NCBI RefSeq assembly: GCF_000184345.1
Contig: NC_017583.1
Location: 1,240,001-1,304,000 of the forward strand
Direction: 5' to 3'
Length of the DNA: 64,000 bases
DNA from: Spirochaeta thermophila DSM 6578
GTDB lineage: Bacteria > Spirochaetota > Spirochaetia > Winmispirales > Winmispiraceae
The translations under genes and the position numbers were made by a program. The notes under the pieces are model-generated. The model did no database searches, was not told where the DNA came from, and saw only the letters and a list, made by a program, of their open reading frames with translations. Positions 25,187 to 37,449 of the stretch are shown in pieces. Numbering within the stretch: position 1 is the first letter of the stretch; every line of letters begins with the position of its first letter.

Positions 25187-26281
25187 TCAGTCCTCCAACC
25201 ATCGAAGAGAGTGGCATCGAACCAGGAAGCCTATCGGCGAACGTTCGTCGATCATGATCTCTCCCACGATCTCATACGCCCGTTCGGGATCGATCGTCAC
25301 GGGAAAAGGAACCTCTACGGGGACGATCCCCTCCAGAATCCGCCTCGTGTGGTAACCCACCAGGAAGTCGAAGGTGATCGCATCGGGTCCGACCTCGAGG
25401 TTGGAGATTCTTCCTTTCCATTGGATTCCCACTCCTGCATAGAGAGGAGGATCTTTCATCACTTCAGCGAATCCCACGCGGGTTTTCAATGTGCCGAATT
25501 CGGGGGGGTGGAGATGGGGGATGAGCCCTTCCACTTTCTTTTTTACTTCCGGGGCTACGTTCGAGAGAAGGATCTTGTTTATGGAGATACGGGCTCGATT
25601 GTCGTCGAAGGCCACGAGGGCCTCCTGGATCTCGTGGAGAAGTTCCTGCGCCTCCCGGCTGGTCAGTACGTATCGGAACTCCCCTTCTTGGGAGAAGAGA
25701 GCCCCATTGTATGCCTCGATTTCGCGGAGGATCTGCCGGGTTTCGGGCGAGAGTGCGTCCTCTCTCTCCCTCCCTTGTATGGTGAACACGATGAGACCTC
25801 CGATGAGGAGGATCCCTGCGAAGGACGTGAGGAGGAGCACGGGAGCGAGTCGACGCCGGTGGAAGCGCATCCTGGGGAAGAGCTTCCTGAATCGGGGAGA
25901 GGTGATGAGGTCTTCCAGATCATCGTCGGTTCTACACGTACGTACCATGTCGAGGGCGTGTCTGGCAGGAGCATAGTGCGGATGGTCCTCGAGTATTTCC
26001 AGCCATCGTTGGATGGCCGACGAGGAGTCCCCCCGTTTCAGGTAGATGAGGGCAAGGCCGTGGATGATCTCGGGGCGTTCCGGCCGAAGGTGATGGGCTC
26101 TGAGGAGAAATGTCTCCGCTCCCCCGTAGTCCCCGACATGCAGGCAAGAGAGGCCGAGGAGGGCATAGAACGTGAAACTTTCCCTGTACTCGAAGATCAA
26201 CGGTTCGAGCAGGCGTATGACATCTCCGTAACGACGTCGTGAGAACAATTTCTGGGCCATACGGAGATCTGATTCCTTCAT
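25187..26281 (-). CDS. TPR protein with internal membrane segment
   Basis: 364 residues from the ATG at 26281, which follows GGTGAGGAGAGG; an ATG 12 codons upstream (26317) has no ribosome-binding site. The first 120 residues are TPR repeats, likely cytoplasmic. A membrane helix lies at about 140-165 (LAPVLLLTSFAGILLIGG). About 190 residues follow outside, containing another helical repeat and a beta-rich end. No family recognised. Between another TPR gene and dtd. Confidence 0.72.
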   Translation of the reverse strand: MKESDLRMAQKLFSRRRYGDVIRLLEPLIFEYRESFTFYALLGLSCLHVGDYGGAETFLLRAHHLRPERPEIIHGLALIYLKRGDSSSAIQRWLEILEDHPHYAPARHALDMVRTCRTDDDLEDLITSPRFRKLFPRMRFHRRRLAPVLLLTSFAGILLIGGLIVFTIQGREREDALSPETRQILREIEAYNGALFSQEGEFRYVLTSREAQELLHEIQEALVAFDDNRARISINKILLSNVAPEVKKKVEGLIPHLHPPEFGTLKTRVGFAEVMKDPPLYAGVGIQWKGRISNLEVGPDAITFDFLVGYHTRRILEGIVPVEVPFPVTIDPERAYEIVGEIMIDERSPIGFLVRCHSLRWLED

Positions 26282-26363
26282 CCTCTCCTCACCACGATGT
26301 CTGAGTGTGTCCTCCATTGTAGCCCATGGAATGTCCGATGGGAAGACCGAAGACTCCCTCGAA

Positions 26364-27155
26364 TTACCGTGAGGACTCGTTCGTCTGTTGTCTCAGGCGT
26401 GAGAGCTCTGCCTCGAGTTCCTTGATTCTGGCTTTGAGAGCCTCGACCTCTTCGAGGGAAGGGACCTGATTGAGTTTTTGCTGGTAGATGGAGAGTGCTT
26501 CCTTGTAGGATCGTTCTTTCTGGTTGAGTTCTTCAGCGAGTTTCAAATATTCTTCATGACTCCATTTGAGGAGTCGGAGCAGTTCCTCCTCTCTCATCGC
26601 ATACTCGATGAGTTCCATCCTGTAACGTGCCGCCTCTGCCTTTGGTGAAGACCGGTAGTTCTCCACGATATGCTCGTAGAGCGGTCTCGCTTCGGTGAAG
26701 TGGCCGAGTGAGAAGAGTGATTCCGCGGACCAGTAGAGGGCGTTGGGAACGAATTGGGATGTAGGATACGAGGCGAGGAAAGCGTTGAAGTGGGAGATAC
26801 AGGATTGGTAGTCACCCTCGAGGTAGAGGAGCCTTCCCTTCTGATAGAGGGCTTCCTCGTAGAGGGGGTGGGACCCCCCTTTCAGCAGGAAGGCCTCGAG
26901 GGATTCCCGTGCCTCGTCGTATTCCCCCAGGGTGAGACAGATCTTCCCGTACCAGAAGAGCGCCTCCAGGTAGACGGGAGAATCGGCTGAAGAGAGGAGC
27001 CGGCTGAACACCTCCTTCGCCTGGATGTACTCCCCGGCCTTCACCAGGACGAACGCATGTCGCAGCAGGGCTTCGTCTCCGTTTTCTTGGGCGCCGAGAG
27101 GGAAAGAGAGAATATACATCACGAGCACGATGACGGCGGTGACTCTGGATCTCAT
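26364..27155 (-). CDS. Secreted TPR protein with C-terminal coiled coil
   Basis: 263 residues from the ATG at 27155. An N-terminal signal (VTAVIVLVMYILSFPLGAQ) indicates export. TPR units run to about residue 190 and a coiled coil (LEEVEALKARIKELEAELSRL) closes the protein. The order is the reverse of CpoB/YbgF, which has the coiled coil first. A -10 box lies only 3 bp upstream of this ATG; the longer frame from 27182 would begin upstream of that promoter. Start choice is therefore uncertain. Confidence 0.75.
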   Translation of the reverse strand: MRSRVTAVIVLVMYILSFPLGAQENGDEALLRHAFVLVKAGEYIQAKEVFSRLLSSADSPVYLEALFWYGKICLTLGEYDEARESLEAFLLKGGSHPLYEEALYQKGRLLYLEGDYQSCISHFNAFLASYPTSQFVPNALYWSAESLFSLGHFTEARPLYEHIVENYRSSPKAEAARYRMELIEYAMREEELLRLLKWSHEEYLKLAEELNQKERSYKEALSIYQQKLNQVPSLEEVEALKARIKELEAELSRLRQQTNESSR

Positions 27156-27158
27156 GCG

Positions 27159-27187
27159 ATTATATTGTCGACACTTTTTCATGAAAA
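27159..27187 (-). promoter_or_regulatory. Promoter overlapping the start of the secreted TPR gene
   Basis: On the minus strand TTTTCA, 17-bp spacer, TATAAT (27164-27159). The expected start site falls on or beside the ATG at 27155, so the transcript would be leaderless. No Shine-Dalgarno sequence precedes either possible ATG. Confidence 0.45.
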
Positions 27188-27224
27188 TGAACGGTTTCTT
27201 TGGTGGGAGCGTGAGGGCACTTCA

Positions 27225-27252
27225 TTGACTATTATTCCGTAAGTGGTATAAT
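27225..27252 (+). promoter_or_regulatory. Promoter for the TPR-greA operon
   Basis: TTGACT at 27225-27230, 16-bp spacer, consensus TATAAT at 27247-27252. The start site would be near 27259. A leader of about 26 nt carries AGGAG five bases before the GTG start at 27285. Divergent from the promoter for the minus-strand TPR gene. Confidence 0.7.
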
Positions 27253-27284
27253 AGAAAAAACTTCTATCACTTTTCAGGAGAAGT

Positions 27285-28220
27285 GTGGACAACGATATAT
27301 CCATGCTCCACAGGTTTGTAGAAGAGGGCTATGAAGCTCTCAGGAGAGGATTGTGGGAGGAGGCTTTTCACTCCTTTCATCAGGCCTTTCTCCTTAATGG
27401 AGACGACAGGGGAATCCTCGCTTCCTTGAAGTGTGTGCAGTACTGGAAAGAAATGGAAGAAGAGGTGGATCATGAGTGGTCGGCTGAAGAGAAAGGCGAT
27501 TTCTACATGGAACGATGGAAGCATTTCGTCTCATTTCTCGAACATATCGGAGGTGCAGAGGAACGGTGTGTCTTCAGTTGTAAGACATATGTATTCGGCT
27601 CGGCTCTGAGGTGGTATGAGTCTGCTTCGGAGGGGAAGGAAGGAGAGAGTGAGCTCATGTTCAAAAAGGGGGTTTGTGAGAAATCTCTCGGCGATTATGA
27701 ACCGGCCCGGCAGACCCTTGAGCGGGTTGTGAGAGAGTTCCCTCGACGATCCTTTTTCCTCTCGCAACTCGCGGACACGTATGCCCTGATGGGAGAGATG
27801 CACCTCGCGAAGGTATTCTTTCGCGAGGCCTTCTTTCACAACCCCGCCGAGATCGAGCTCGCCTTCCTGGAATCCGAGATGATCAACAGACTGATTTCTC
27901 GGGTGAAGGAGCTCGGGTACGAGCCTCCCCTCCTTCAGGAGTGGCTTCCTGTGTATGGCGTACTCTATGGAGTCTTCACGGTGAAGCGGGAACTCAAATC
28001 GCTCGAATATGGGAAGCTCCGTCAATCCATCTATGCCTTGGAAGGAGAACTCACGGACGAACACGCGGACAGAAGAACGATCATCCCCCGCCTGCTCAAC
28101 AGGTATTTCTGGCTCATGGACCATTACAGGATCAACAATGAAGAACCTCTCAAGATCCAGGATACGCTCTACAAGATACGACTTCTGGATGAGAAGATCT
28201 ATGAACTTTATATCCATTGA
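27285..28220 (+). CDS. TPR-like protein preceding greA
   Basis: 311 residues, starting with GTG after AGGAG. Helical repeats of TPR type are visible around residues 8-45 and 110-190 (for example KKGVCEKSLGDYEPARQTLE); no signal peptide or membrane segment, so probably cytoplasmic. No family recognised. It is 11 bp upstream of the large GreA gene and shares its promoter, so it may act in the same process. That is inference from context. Confidence 0.7.
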   Translation: MDNDISMLHRFVEEGYEALRRGLWEEAFHSFHQAFLLNGDDRGILASLKCVQYWKEMEEEVDHEWSAEEKGDFYMERWKHFVSFLEHIGGAEERCVFSCKTYVFGSALRWYESASEGKEGESELMFKKGVCEKSLGDYEPARQTLERVVREFPRRSFFLSQLADTYALMGEMHLAKVFFREAFFHNPAEIELAFLESEMINRLISRVKELGYEPPLLQEWLPVYGVLYGVFTVKRELKSLEYGKLRQSIYALEGELTDEHADRRTIIPRLLNRYFWLMDHYRINNEEPLKIQDTLYKIRLLDEKIYELYIH

Positions 28221-28231
28221 GGAGAGGATGT

Positions 28232-30928
28232 ATGTCTGACGCACTACGAAAGGAACTCCAGGAAAAACTCAACGAAGAGAAGTGGACGCGAGCGGCGCTC
28301 ACCAGTTATTCGGTGACCCAGTTCAAAGAACTCGATGACCTCATCGAGAGGATACGAAAGGCAGGATGGTCCACCGAGGCGCTCCAGATATGCGAGGAAC
28401 ATCTGGAACACACGAAACACAGCATCGTGGCCCTCTATATTTCGGGGATTCTCAAGATAGAGAAACGCGCAGTGGACGACGAGCACCTCGTGTCGCTCAT
28501 CCAGCTGTTCATCGATCAAAGGAAGTGGAAGATCGTCGAATACCTCTGTCAGAGGGTTCTCGAGTACGGAGAGAATCGGTTTGCACTCCAGACCCTGGCC
28601 CATTGGTACGAGACGGAGGGACGGGAGGCCGATAAAGTCGCCATATGGGAACGGCTCATAAAAGTTGATTATGAAGAAGCAGATCTCGTGAAGACACTTG
28701 CGGAAAAAAAGCTGGAGCAGGGGGCCACGGAGGAAGCCGTCGATCTCTACAAGAAGGCCCTCCATCGGTATATCGGGAAGGGGGATTTTCCCAATGTAAA
28801 GGAGATCTGGGAGCGGCTGCTCACCCTGGCTCCCCAGGACATCAGCTTTTTCGATCACGCGGAGTCGAAGATCGTGACGATGCTCGGAGAGGAGAAGGCC
28901 ATTCAGCTTCTCTATCTCCTCTATGAGGCTCACAAGGATGCCGAAGATCAGGACATTCCCATATCGATCCTCAAGGAGATCCTGTCCTATGACCCTCGGG
29001 ACACCCGTGCTCGAAAGGCTCTGGTGGAAGCGTACAGGAAAAAATATGCGGGACACAGCAATCTCGAGGAGTATCTCAAGATCTCGAACCTCACGCAGAA
29101 CTGGCGGAACGTCCATGAAGCCATAGAGGACTTCGAACGCCACATCGCATTCGACGAGGGTAACTTCGTCTACCATAGGACGTGGGGAGTGGGGAGGATA
29201 CGTTCCATCAAGGGCGATGAGGTCGTCATAGATTTTGTGAAGAAACGCGGCCACAAGATGTCGCTTCAGCTCGCCATCGACTCTCTCCAGGTTCTGGATA
29301 AGCGCCACATATGGGTGTTGAAGGCGGTGTCTTCGAAGGAAAAACTCAAGAAGATGTTCCTCTCAAACGTGAGATGGGGTCTCGAGGTGGTGATCAAGAG
29401 TCTCGAAAACAATGCGAGTATCCGGGACATAAAAAGCGAACTCGTCCCATCCATCCTCTCCTCCCGGGAGTGGACGGAGTGGAGTGAACGGGCCAGGGAA
29501 CTCCTCAAGACGGACCCCATGTTCGGTAATGTTCCCAATCGATCCGACAGGTACATGGTGAGGAGCCATCCTGTAACCTTCGAAGAAAAGATCTATCTCC
29601 GTTTCAAGGCCGAGAAGAGCTTCTTTGCCCGTCTCAAGACCATGGAGGAATACCTTCAGCAGGGAGAGCCGGACAGCGAATTCTTCAACGAAATGTTGGA
29701 GTATTTCATTTCCTTCCTGAAAGGCGAGGAGATCACGGAGACCACGATCTGTTCCGGACTCTTTCTCTCACGCCTCCTCAAACAGTACCCCTATCTTGGG
29801 GAGAGGATCCAGGTGGATCTTCTCGATCTCTTCTCCAGGCTCGACGACCCTCGCACGATGAAGGATGTCTTCGCAAAGATACAGGATCAGGACTACAGAC
29901 GACTCTTCCTCGAATTCGTGAAGCACAATCTTCCCGGATGGCCGAGAATCTTCAAGGATCTTTTCCCACAGTATCTGAACCGTTACATCATCGAGTCGCT
30001 CCGGGAGGAGGACAGGACCGATGTCCTCCAGGAGCTCGTGGACGACCTCTTCGATCGGTACAAGGAGGAGAGGGAAGCCTTCATATGGCTGATACGGAAC
30101 TATCTCGATGAAGAGTGGTTCAGGAAGACGTTCGAGCTCTCTTTCGAGCGCATCCTCATCAATTTCCTCCATCTGCTTGATATCACGTATCGGGAGATAG
30201 AAAACTCGAAGAACGTGGTTCACAACAGGAAGCTGAACAAACAGGTGTATGCCTTCCTCTTCCAGGAGCAGCGGCTGGAACAGTACCTTCTCCATGCATC
30301 GGAAGAAGAGGTGATACGCATCTACAGCCTGGTGGAGGATGTGGAAGGGCTCGATCCCGCCACCAAGATAGAGTTGCGGCATCTCATCATGGAACACTTC
30401 CCCGGGATCAAGTTGCCTGGCAGGGAGGAACGCGAGGTGGTCGTTCCACGGGGTATCATGGTGACCCCTGCGGCGTATGCGGCCAAGCAGAAGGAGCTGA
30501 AATATCTCCACGAGGTGGAGGTGCCCAAAAACTCGAAGGAAATCAGCCAGGCCCTGCTCCTTGGGGATCTGCGTGAAAATGCCGAGTACAAGGCAGCCAA
30601 GGAGCGACAGGAAATGTTGAACAGCACGATCGGAAAGCTCAAAGAAGAACTGGAAAGGGCTCAGATCGTGCGGCCGGACGAAGTCGATGCGAGTCAGATC
30701 TCATTCGGGACCAAGGTCACACTCCTCAACGAGGAGACCAAGAAGAGAGAGACCTACGTGATCCTGGGGCCCTGGGAGTCGAATCCGGACAAGGGGATAA
30801 TCTCCTACCTCTCGCCTTTCGGCTCGGAGCTCTATGGGCACAAGGAGGGTGAGGAACTCGAATTCACCATAAACGAGCGAACGTATCACTATGTGGTGGA
30901 GAAGATAGAAAAAGCCGACATGTCGTGA
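28232..30928 (+). CDS. greA: Giant GreA: transcript cleavage factor with about 740-residue N-terminal extension
   Basis: 898 residues against about 158 for ordinary GreA. The last 155 residues are a full GreA, with the acidic finger tip GDLRENAEYKAAKERQ and a C-terminal FKBP-like domain. GreA reaches into the RNA polymerase secondary channel and triggers cleavage of backtracked RNA. The extension starts with TPR-like helices (about 1-270), then a beta segment with HRTWGVGRIRSIKGDEVVIDF (near 312-335) recalling a Tudor/CarD-like fold, then a long helical region. Long GreA forms are known in treponemes. ATG at 28232 follows GAGGAGAGG; ATG and TTG codons just upstream are less well placed. Confidence 0.9.
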   Translation: MSDALRKELQEKLNEEKWTRAALTSYSVTQFKELDDLIERIRKAGWSTEALQICEEHLEHTKHSIVALYISGILKIEKRAVDDEHLVSLIQLFIDQRKWKIVEYLCQRVLEYGENRFALQTLAHWYETEGREADKVAIWERLIKVDYEEADLVKTLAEKKLEQGATEEAVDLYKKALHRYIGKGDFPNVKEIWERLLTLAPQDISFFDHAESKIVTMLGEEKAIQLLYLLYEAHKDAEDQDIPISILKEILSYDPRDTRARKALVEAYRKKYAGHSNLEEYLKISNLTQNWRNVHEAIEDFERHIAFDEGNFVYHRTWGVGRIRSIKGDEVVIDFVKKRGHKMSLQLAIDSLQVLDKRHIWVLKAVSSKEKLKKMFLSNVRWGLEVVIKSLENNASIRDIKSELVPSILSSREWTEWSERARELLKTDPMFGNVPNRSDRYMVRSHPVTFEEKIYLRFKAEKSFFARLKTMEEYLQQGEPDSEFFNEMLEYFISFLKGEEITETTICSGLFLSRLLKQYPYLGERIQVDLLDLFSRLDDPRTMKDVFAKIQDQDYRRLFLEFVKHNLPGWPRIFKDLFPQYLNRYIIESLREEDRTDVLQELVDDLFDRYKEEREAFIWLIRNYLDEEWFRKTFELSFERILINFLHLLDITYREIENSKNVVHNRKLNKQVYAFLFQEQRLEQYLLHASEEEVIRIYSLVEDVEGLDPATKIELRHLIMEHFPGIKLPGREEREVVVPRGIMVTPAAYAAKQKELKYLHEVEVPKNSKEISQALLLGDLRENAEYKAAKERQEMLNSTIGKLKEELERAQIVRPDEVDASQISFGTKVTLLNEETKKRETYVILGPWESNPDKGIISYLSPFGSELYGHKEGEELEFTINERTYHYVVEKIEKADMS

Positions 30929-30936
30929 ACATGAGG

Positions 30937-30958
30937 GGGGAGGGGCTCTCCCCTCCCC
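30937..30958. terminator. Hairpin between convergent greA and HEAT-repeat genes
   Basis: GGGGAGGGG, loop CTCT, CCCCTCCCC: a perfect 9-bp stem 8 bp after the greA stop. It lacks a strong T-tract on either strand, so it may slow polymerase or mark the 3' end rather than being a textbook intrinsic terminator. It lies between two converging genes and could serve both. Confidence 0.5.
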
Positions 30959-30980
30959 TTCTCCATCCGTATGGCGGAGA

Positions 30981-32347
30981 TCACTTCAATCCATCGAGTG
31001 CCGCCTGGGCATATTTCTTGAGGGTATTGTTCTTGGAAGTGGCGAGGATTTCCTCGAGTCGGGGGATGAAGGAGGTGAGGCGGTTCCGACGGATGCCTTC
31101 TATCCCGTAAATCTGGATGATGAAGTTCGCGTGTCCGAGCATTCGTTCGTATAGAGAGGAAAGCCCCGGATCAGACTTCAAAGAGAGTTCTTTGCAGATG
31201 GTGAGGAGCAACTGAGAGTTCTCCTTCTCCCACTCCTGAGCCATGGTCTTTTCTATCGTTTCAGCAACAGAGGAGAAGTGTCGGTCGATGAGTTCTTTTG
31301 CGATCACCGGACGGAGTTGGAATGAGGTCCGTTCGTTCAGGAGGAGAGCCTCGAGAAAGCCGACAGCTTCTCTGGTCCCGATGGTGGAGAGGGCTTTCAC
31401 GGCGGCCTGCCGCACCTGGAATTCGGGATCCTTTTCCGCCTTGTATTTCAGGATGGGGATGCTCTCTCGACTCCCCTTTTCTCCCAGGACCTCACACGCC
31501 GCGACCCTCGTCCTCCAGAAACTGTCCCGAAGGGCGTCCTGAAGTGCGACTTCGATCTCCTCGGTATCAGGAAAGCGGGAGAGCGCTCTCACCGCTGTGG
31601 CCCTCAGGTAGGGGTCGGTCTGATCCTGGAGCGCCTTGAGAACGAGAGGGAGCGTAGAGGGATCCGCCAGGAAACCGATGGCCTCGCAGGCCGCTCGTTT
31701 GAGTCCTTTCTCTTCCGCATCGAAGACGTCTCGGAGGGTTTCGAGTGCACCGGGGTCCTTCATCTTTCCCAGCGTCTTGAGTGCCTCCATCCTGATACGT
31801 TCGGATGCAGTATCGTCTTCTGCGATGGAACGGATTCGCTCGAGGTGTCGCGAAAGCTGGAGATCGCCCGCTATCCTCACCAGGGTGGTTTTGAGGCCCT
31901 CGTCGTTGAGGGAGAATAGTGCATCGAAAGACGTGGCGAGCACCTCCTCGCAGTCCCGGGGGGACACCTCTTTGAGGTACTCCAGGACATCGCCGAGGAA
32001 TGCACCTCCGAATGTGTCGAACGCGTCCTCGTAGGCGTCGAGGGTCTCCTTCGCCTCCGGGACGAGATCAGGAAGCCCATTCTCCGAAAAATAGGCGAGC
32101 ACCGCTGTTTTGAGTTTCTTTGAAGTGGTTTGTCCGTAGAGCGCTTTGAGTGGCTCGATGTAGGAAGGATCGGGTTCGGTCTTGATCCTGTCCAGCACAT
32201 CGATCACCTCGGTTTCTATACCGTAGAGGAGGACTTGCTTCCGTTCTTCCACGATGGATGTCGTCTCGGATCCTCCCTGCTGCTGGCCCGCCGCACTCAA
32301 GGGAAGGAGAAGGAAGATCAGATACAGGGATGGTCGCGTATGCCGTC

Positions 32348-32351
<4 letters not shown>
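30981..32351 (-). CDS. Exported HEAT-repeat protein
   Basis: 456 residues from the ATG at 32351, which overlaps the murJ stop as ATGA; this start gives a clean signal peptide (LYLIFLLLPLSAAGQQQ), whereas the longer frame does not. About ten HEAT repeats follow (for example ALETLRDVFDAEEKGLKRAAC and DPYLRATAVRALSRFPD), forming a superhelical scaffold likely in the periplasm. No enzyme motif. Last gene of the lptF-lptG-tgt-murJ operon. Confidence 0.78.
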
Positions 32352-36138
<3,787 letters not shown>

Positions 36139-36142
<4 letters not shown>

Positions 36143-37413
36143 CGGCGAACCTGCCTGATCAGGAAGAGCGTGAGCGCCACGAGAGATATGATGATATTGG
36201 GAACCCACATCGCCAGTGAAGGAGAAAAGGATGTCCTGAGTCCCAGCATCTGTCCCGCCACGAGCATCCCCCAGTACACGATGGAGAGGAAGATCCCTAT
36301 ACCGAACCCGGCTGCTCTCCCGCCCTTGAGGTTGAAGAGTCCGATCGCGATGGCGAGCAGCACGAAAGGTATACAAGAGAACGGGATGGAGAACTTCTTG
36401 TGGAATTCGAGCGTATAGATCTGGAGGGTCCTGTCCTCGATCCTGATCCGTTCTTTCTCCCTGAGACGCTGAAGCGATGAGCGAAGGTTCCCCAGGAAGC
36501 GGCTCCGGATCGATTCGTTCGACAGCGAGAGAGTGGTGAGATAGAGACTGCTCACACTGCGACGCAAGTCGTCACGCTCCTTCTCGTGAGACCTGCGTTT
36601 CTGCTCGAGCACCTGCTCTCGTTCCTTCATTACGCGATAGACATCCACTGAGGACATCTCTCTCGGCCCCGGATTCCTGAGGGCTATGTTGATGTCCTTT
36701 ACGAGGATCGTATACGTAAGTGTTTCCGCGGAACTGTATTCGTAATCCCCTTCCCTCTTCACGAGCGAGAGAAATACGTCGTGGAGTTCCAGAGCAAGGG
36801 CTGTTTTCTCATTCCTTCCCGGAACTATATCTCCTTCGCGCGCCTGAAGGATTCTCGTTCCCTCCTCCGTCTCCTCTATGATCAGCAGATCGTCGATGTG
36901 GGATTGGTTCACCTTCCCCGGGATGAGGATGGTATTCTGGTACTCCTTGATGGCATAGGATTCGAGTTCGATTTCAGGGGTGGTGTAGAGGATCTGGCGA
37001 TAGAGTTTCGCGAAGTTGAGGGTGCCGAGTGGAAGGAAATAATCGTTGGCCACGAAAGACACCGAGGAGAGCAGAAGGCCGAATACGACCATAGGAAGAA
37101 AGGCGTGGAGGAGGGAGATTCCACCCGCCTGGAACGCGAGGAATTCGTTGTCGGAGCTGAGTCGGGTGATACTCATGAGTGCAGCGGCAAGCGAAGCAAA
37201 AGGTACGGATATGGCGACGATCGAGGGAAGCGCGTAGATGATGAGAAGGATCACATCAAAGAGTGGAGCTCGTTTCGACAGGATCTGTTCAGCCAAGAGG
37301 AGGAACTGGTTGATGAGGAAGATGACAAAGAAAAAAAGGAAGGAGATCACAAATGAAAGTGCAATCTCCTCTCCAACATATCGGTACAGGGTAAGATAAC
37401 TTCTCCGTGTCAT
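36139..37413 (-). CDS. lptF: LptF/LptG-family permease (first of pair)
   Basis: 424 residues from the ATG at 37413. Same three-plus-three membrane layout as the downstream gene, with a longer central region including a charged coiled coil (about 265-325, REQVLEQKRRSHEKERDDLR). TTG three codons upstream is the other possible start. The ATG sits six bases after the T-tract of the pnp terminator and no clear ribosome-binding site is seen, so its expression is unusual. Confidence 0.87.
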
Positions 37414-37418
37414 ACAGA

Positions 37419-37445
37419 ACAAAAGGATCGCCCCGGAGGGCGATC
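37419..37445 (-). terminator. Intrinsic terminator between pnp and lptF
   Basis: On the minus strand GATCGCCC, loop TCCG, GGGCGATC, then CTTTTGTT. An 8-bp perfect stem beginning 4 bp after the pnp stop codon. It should end most transcripts of the rimP-to-pnp operon, yet lptF begins immediately after it, so read-through or a promoter inside pnp is needed for the genes beyond. Confidence 0.8.
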
Positions 37446-37449
37446 ACTC

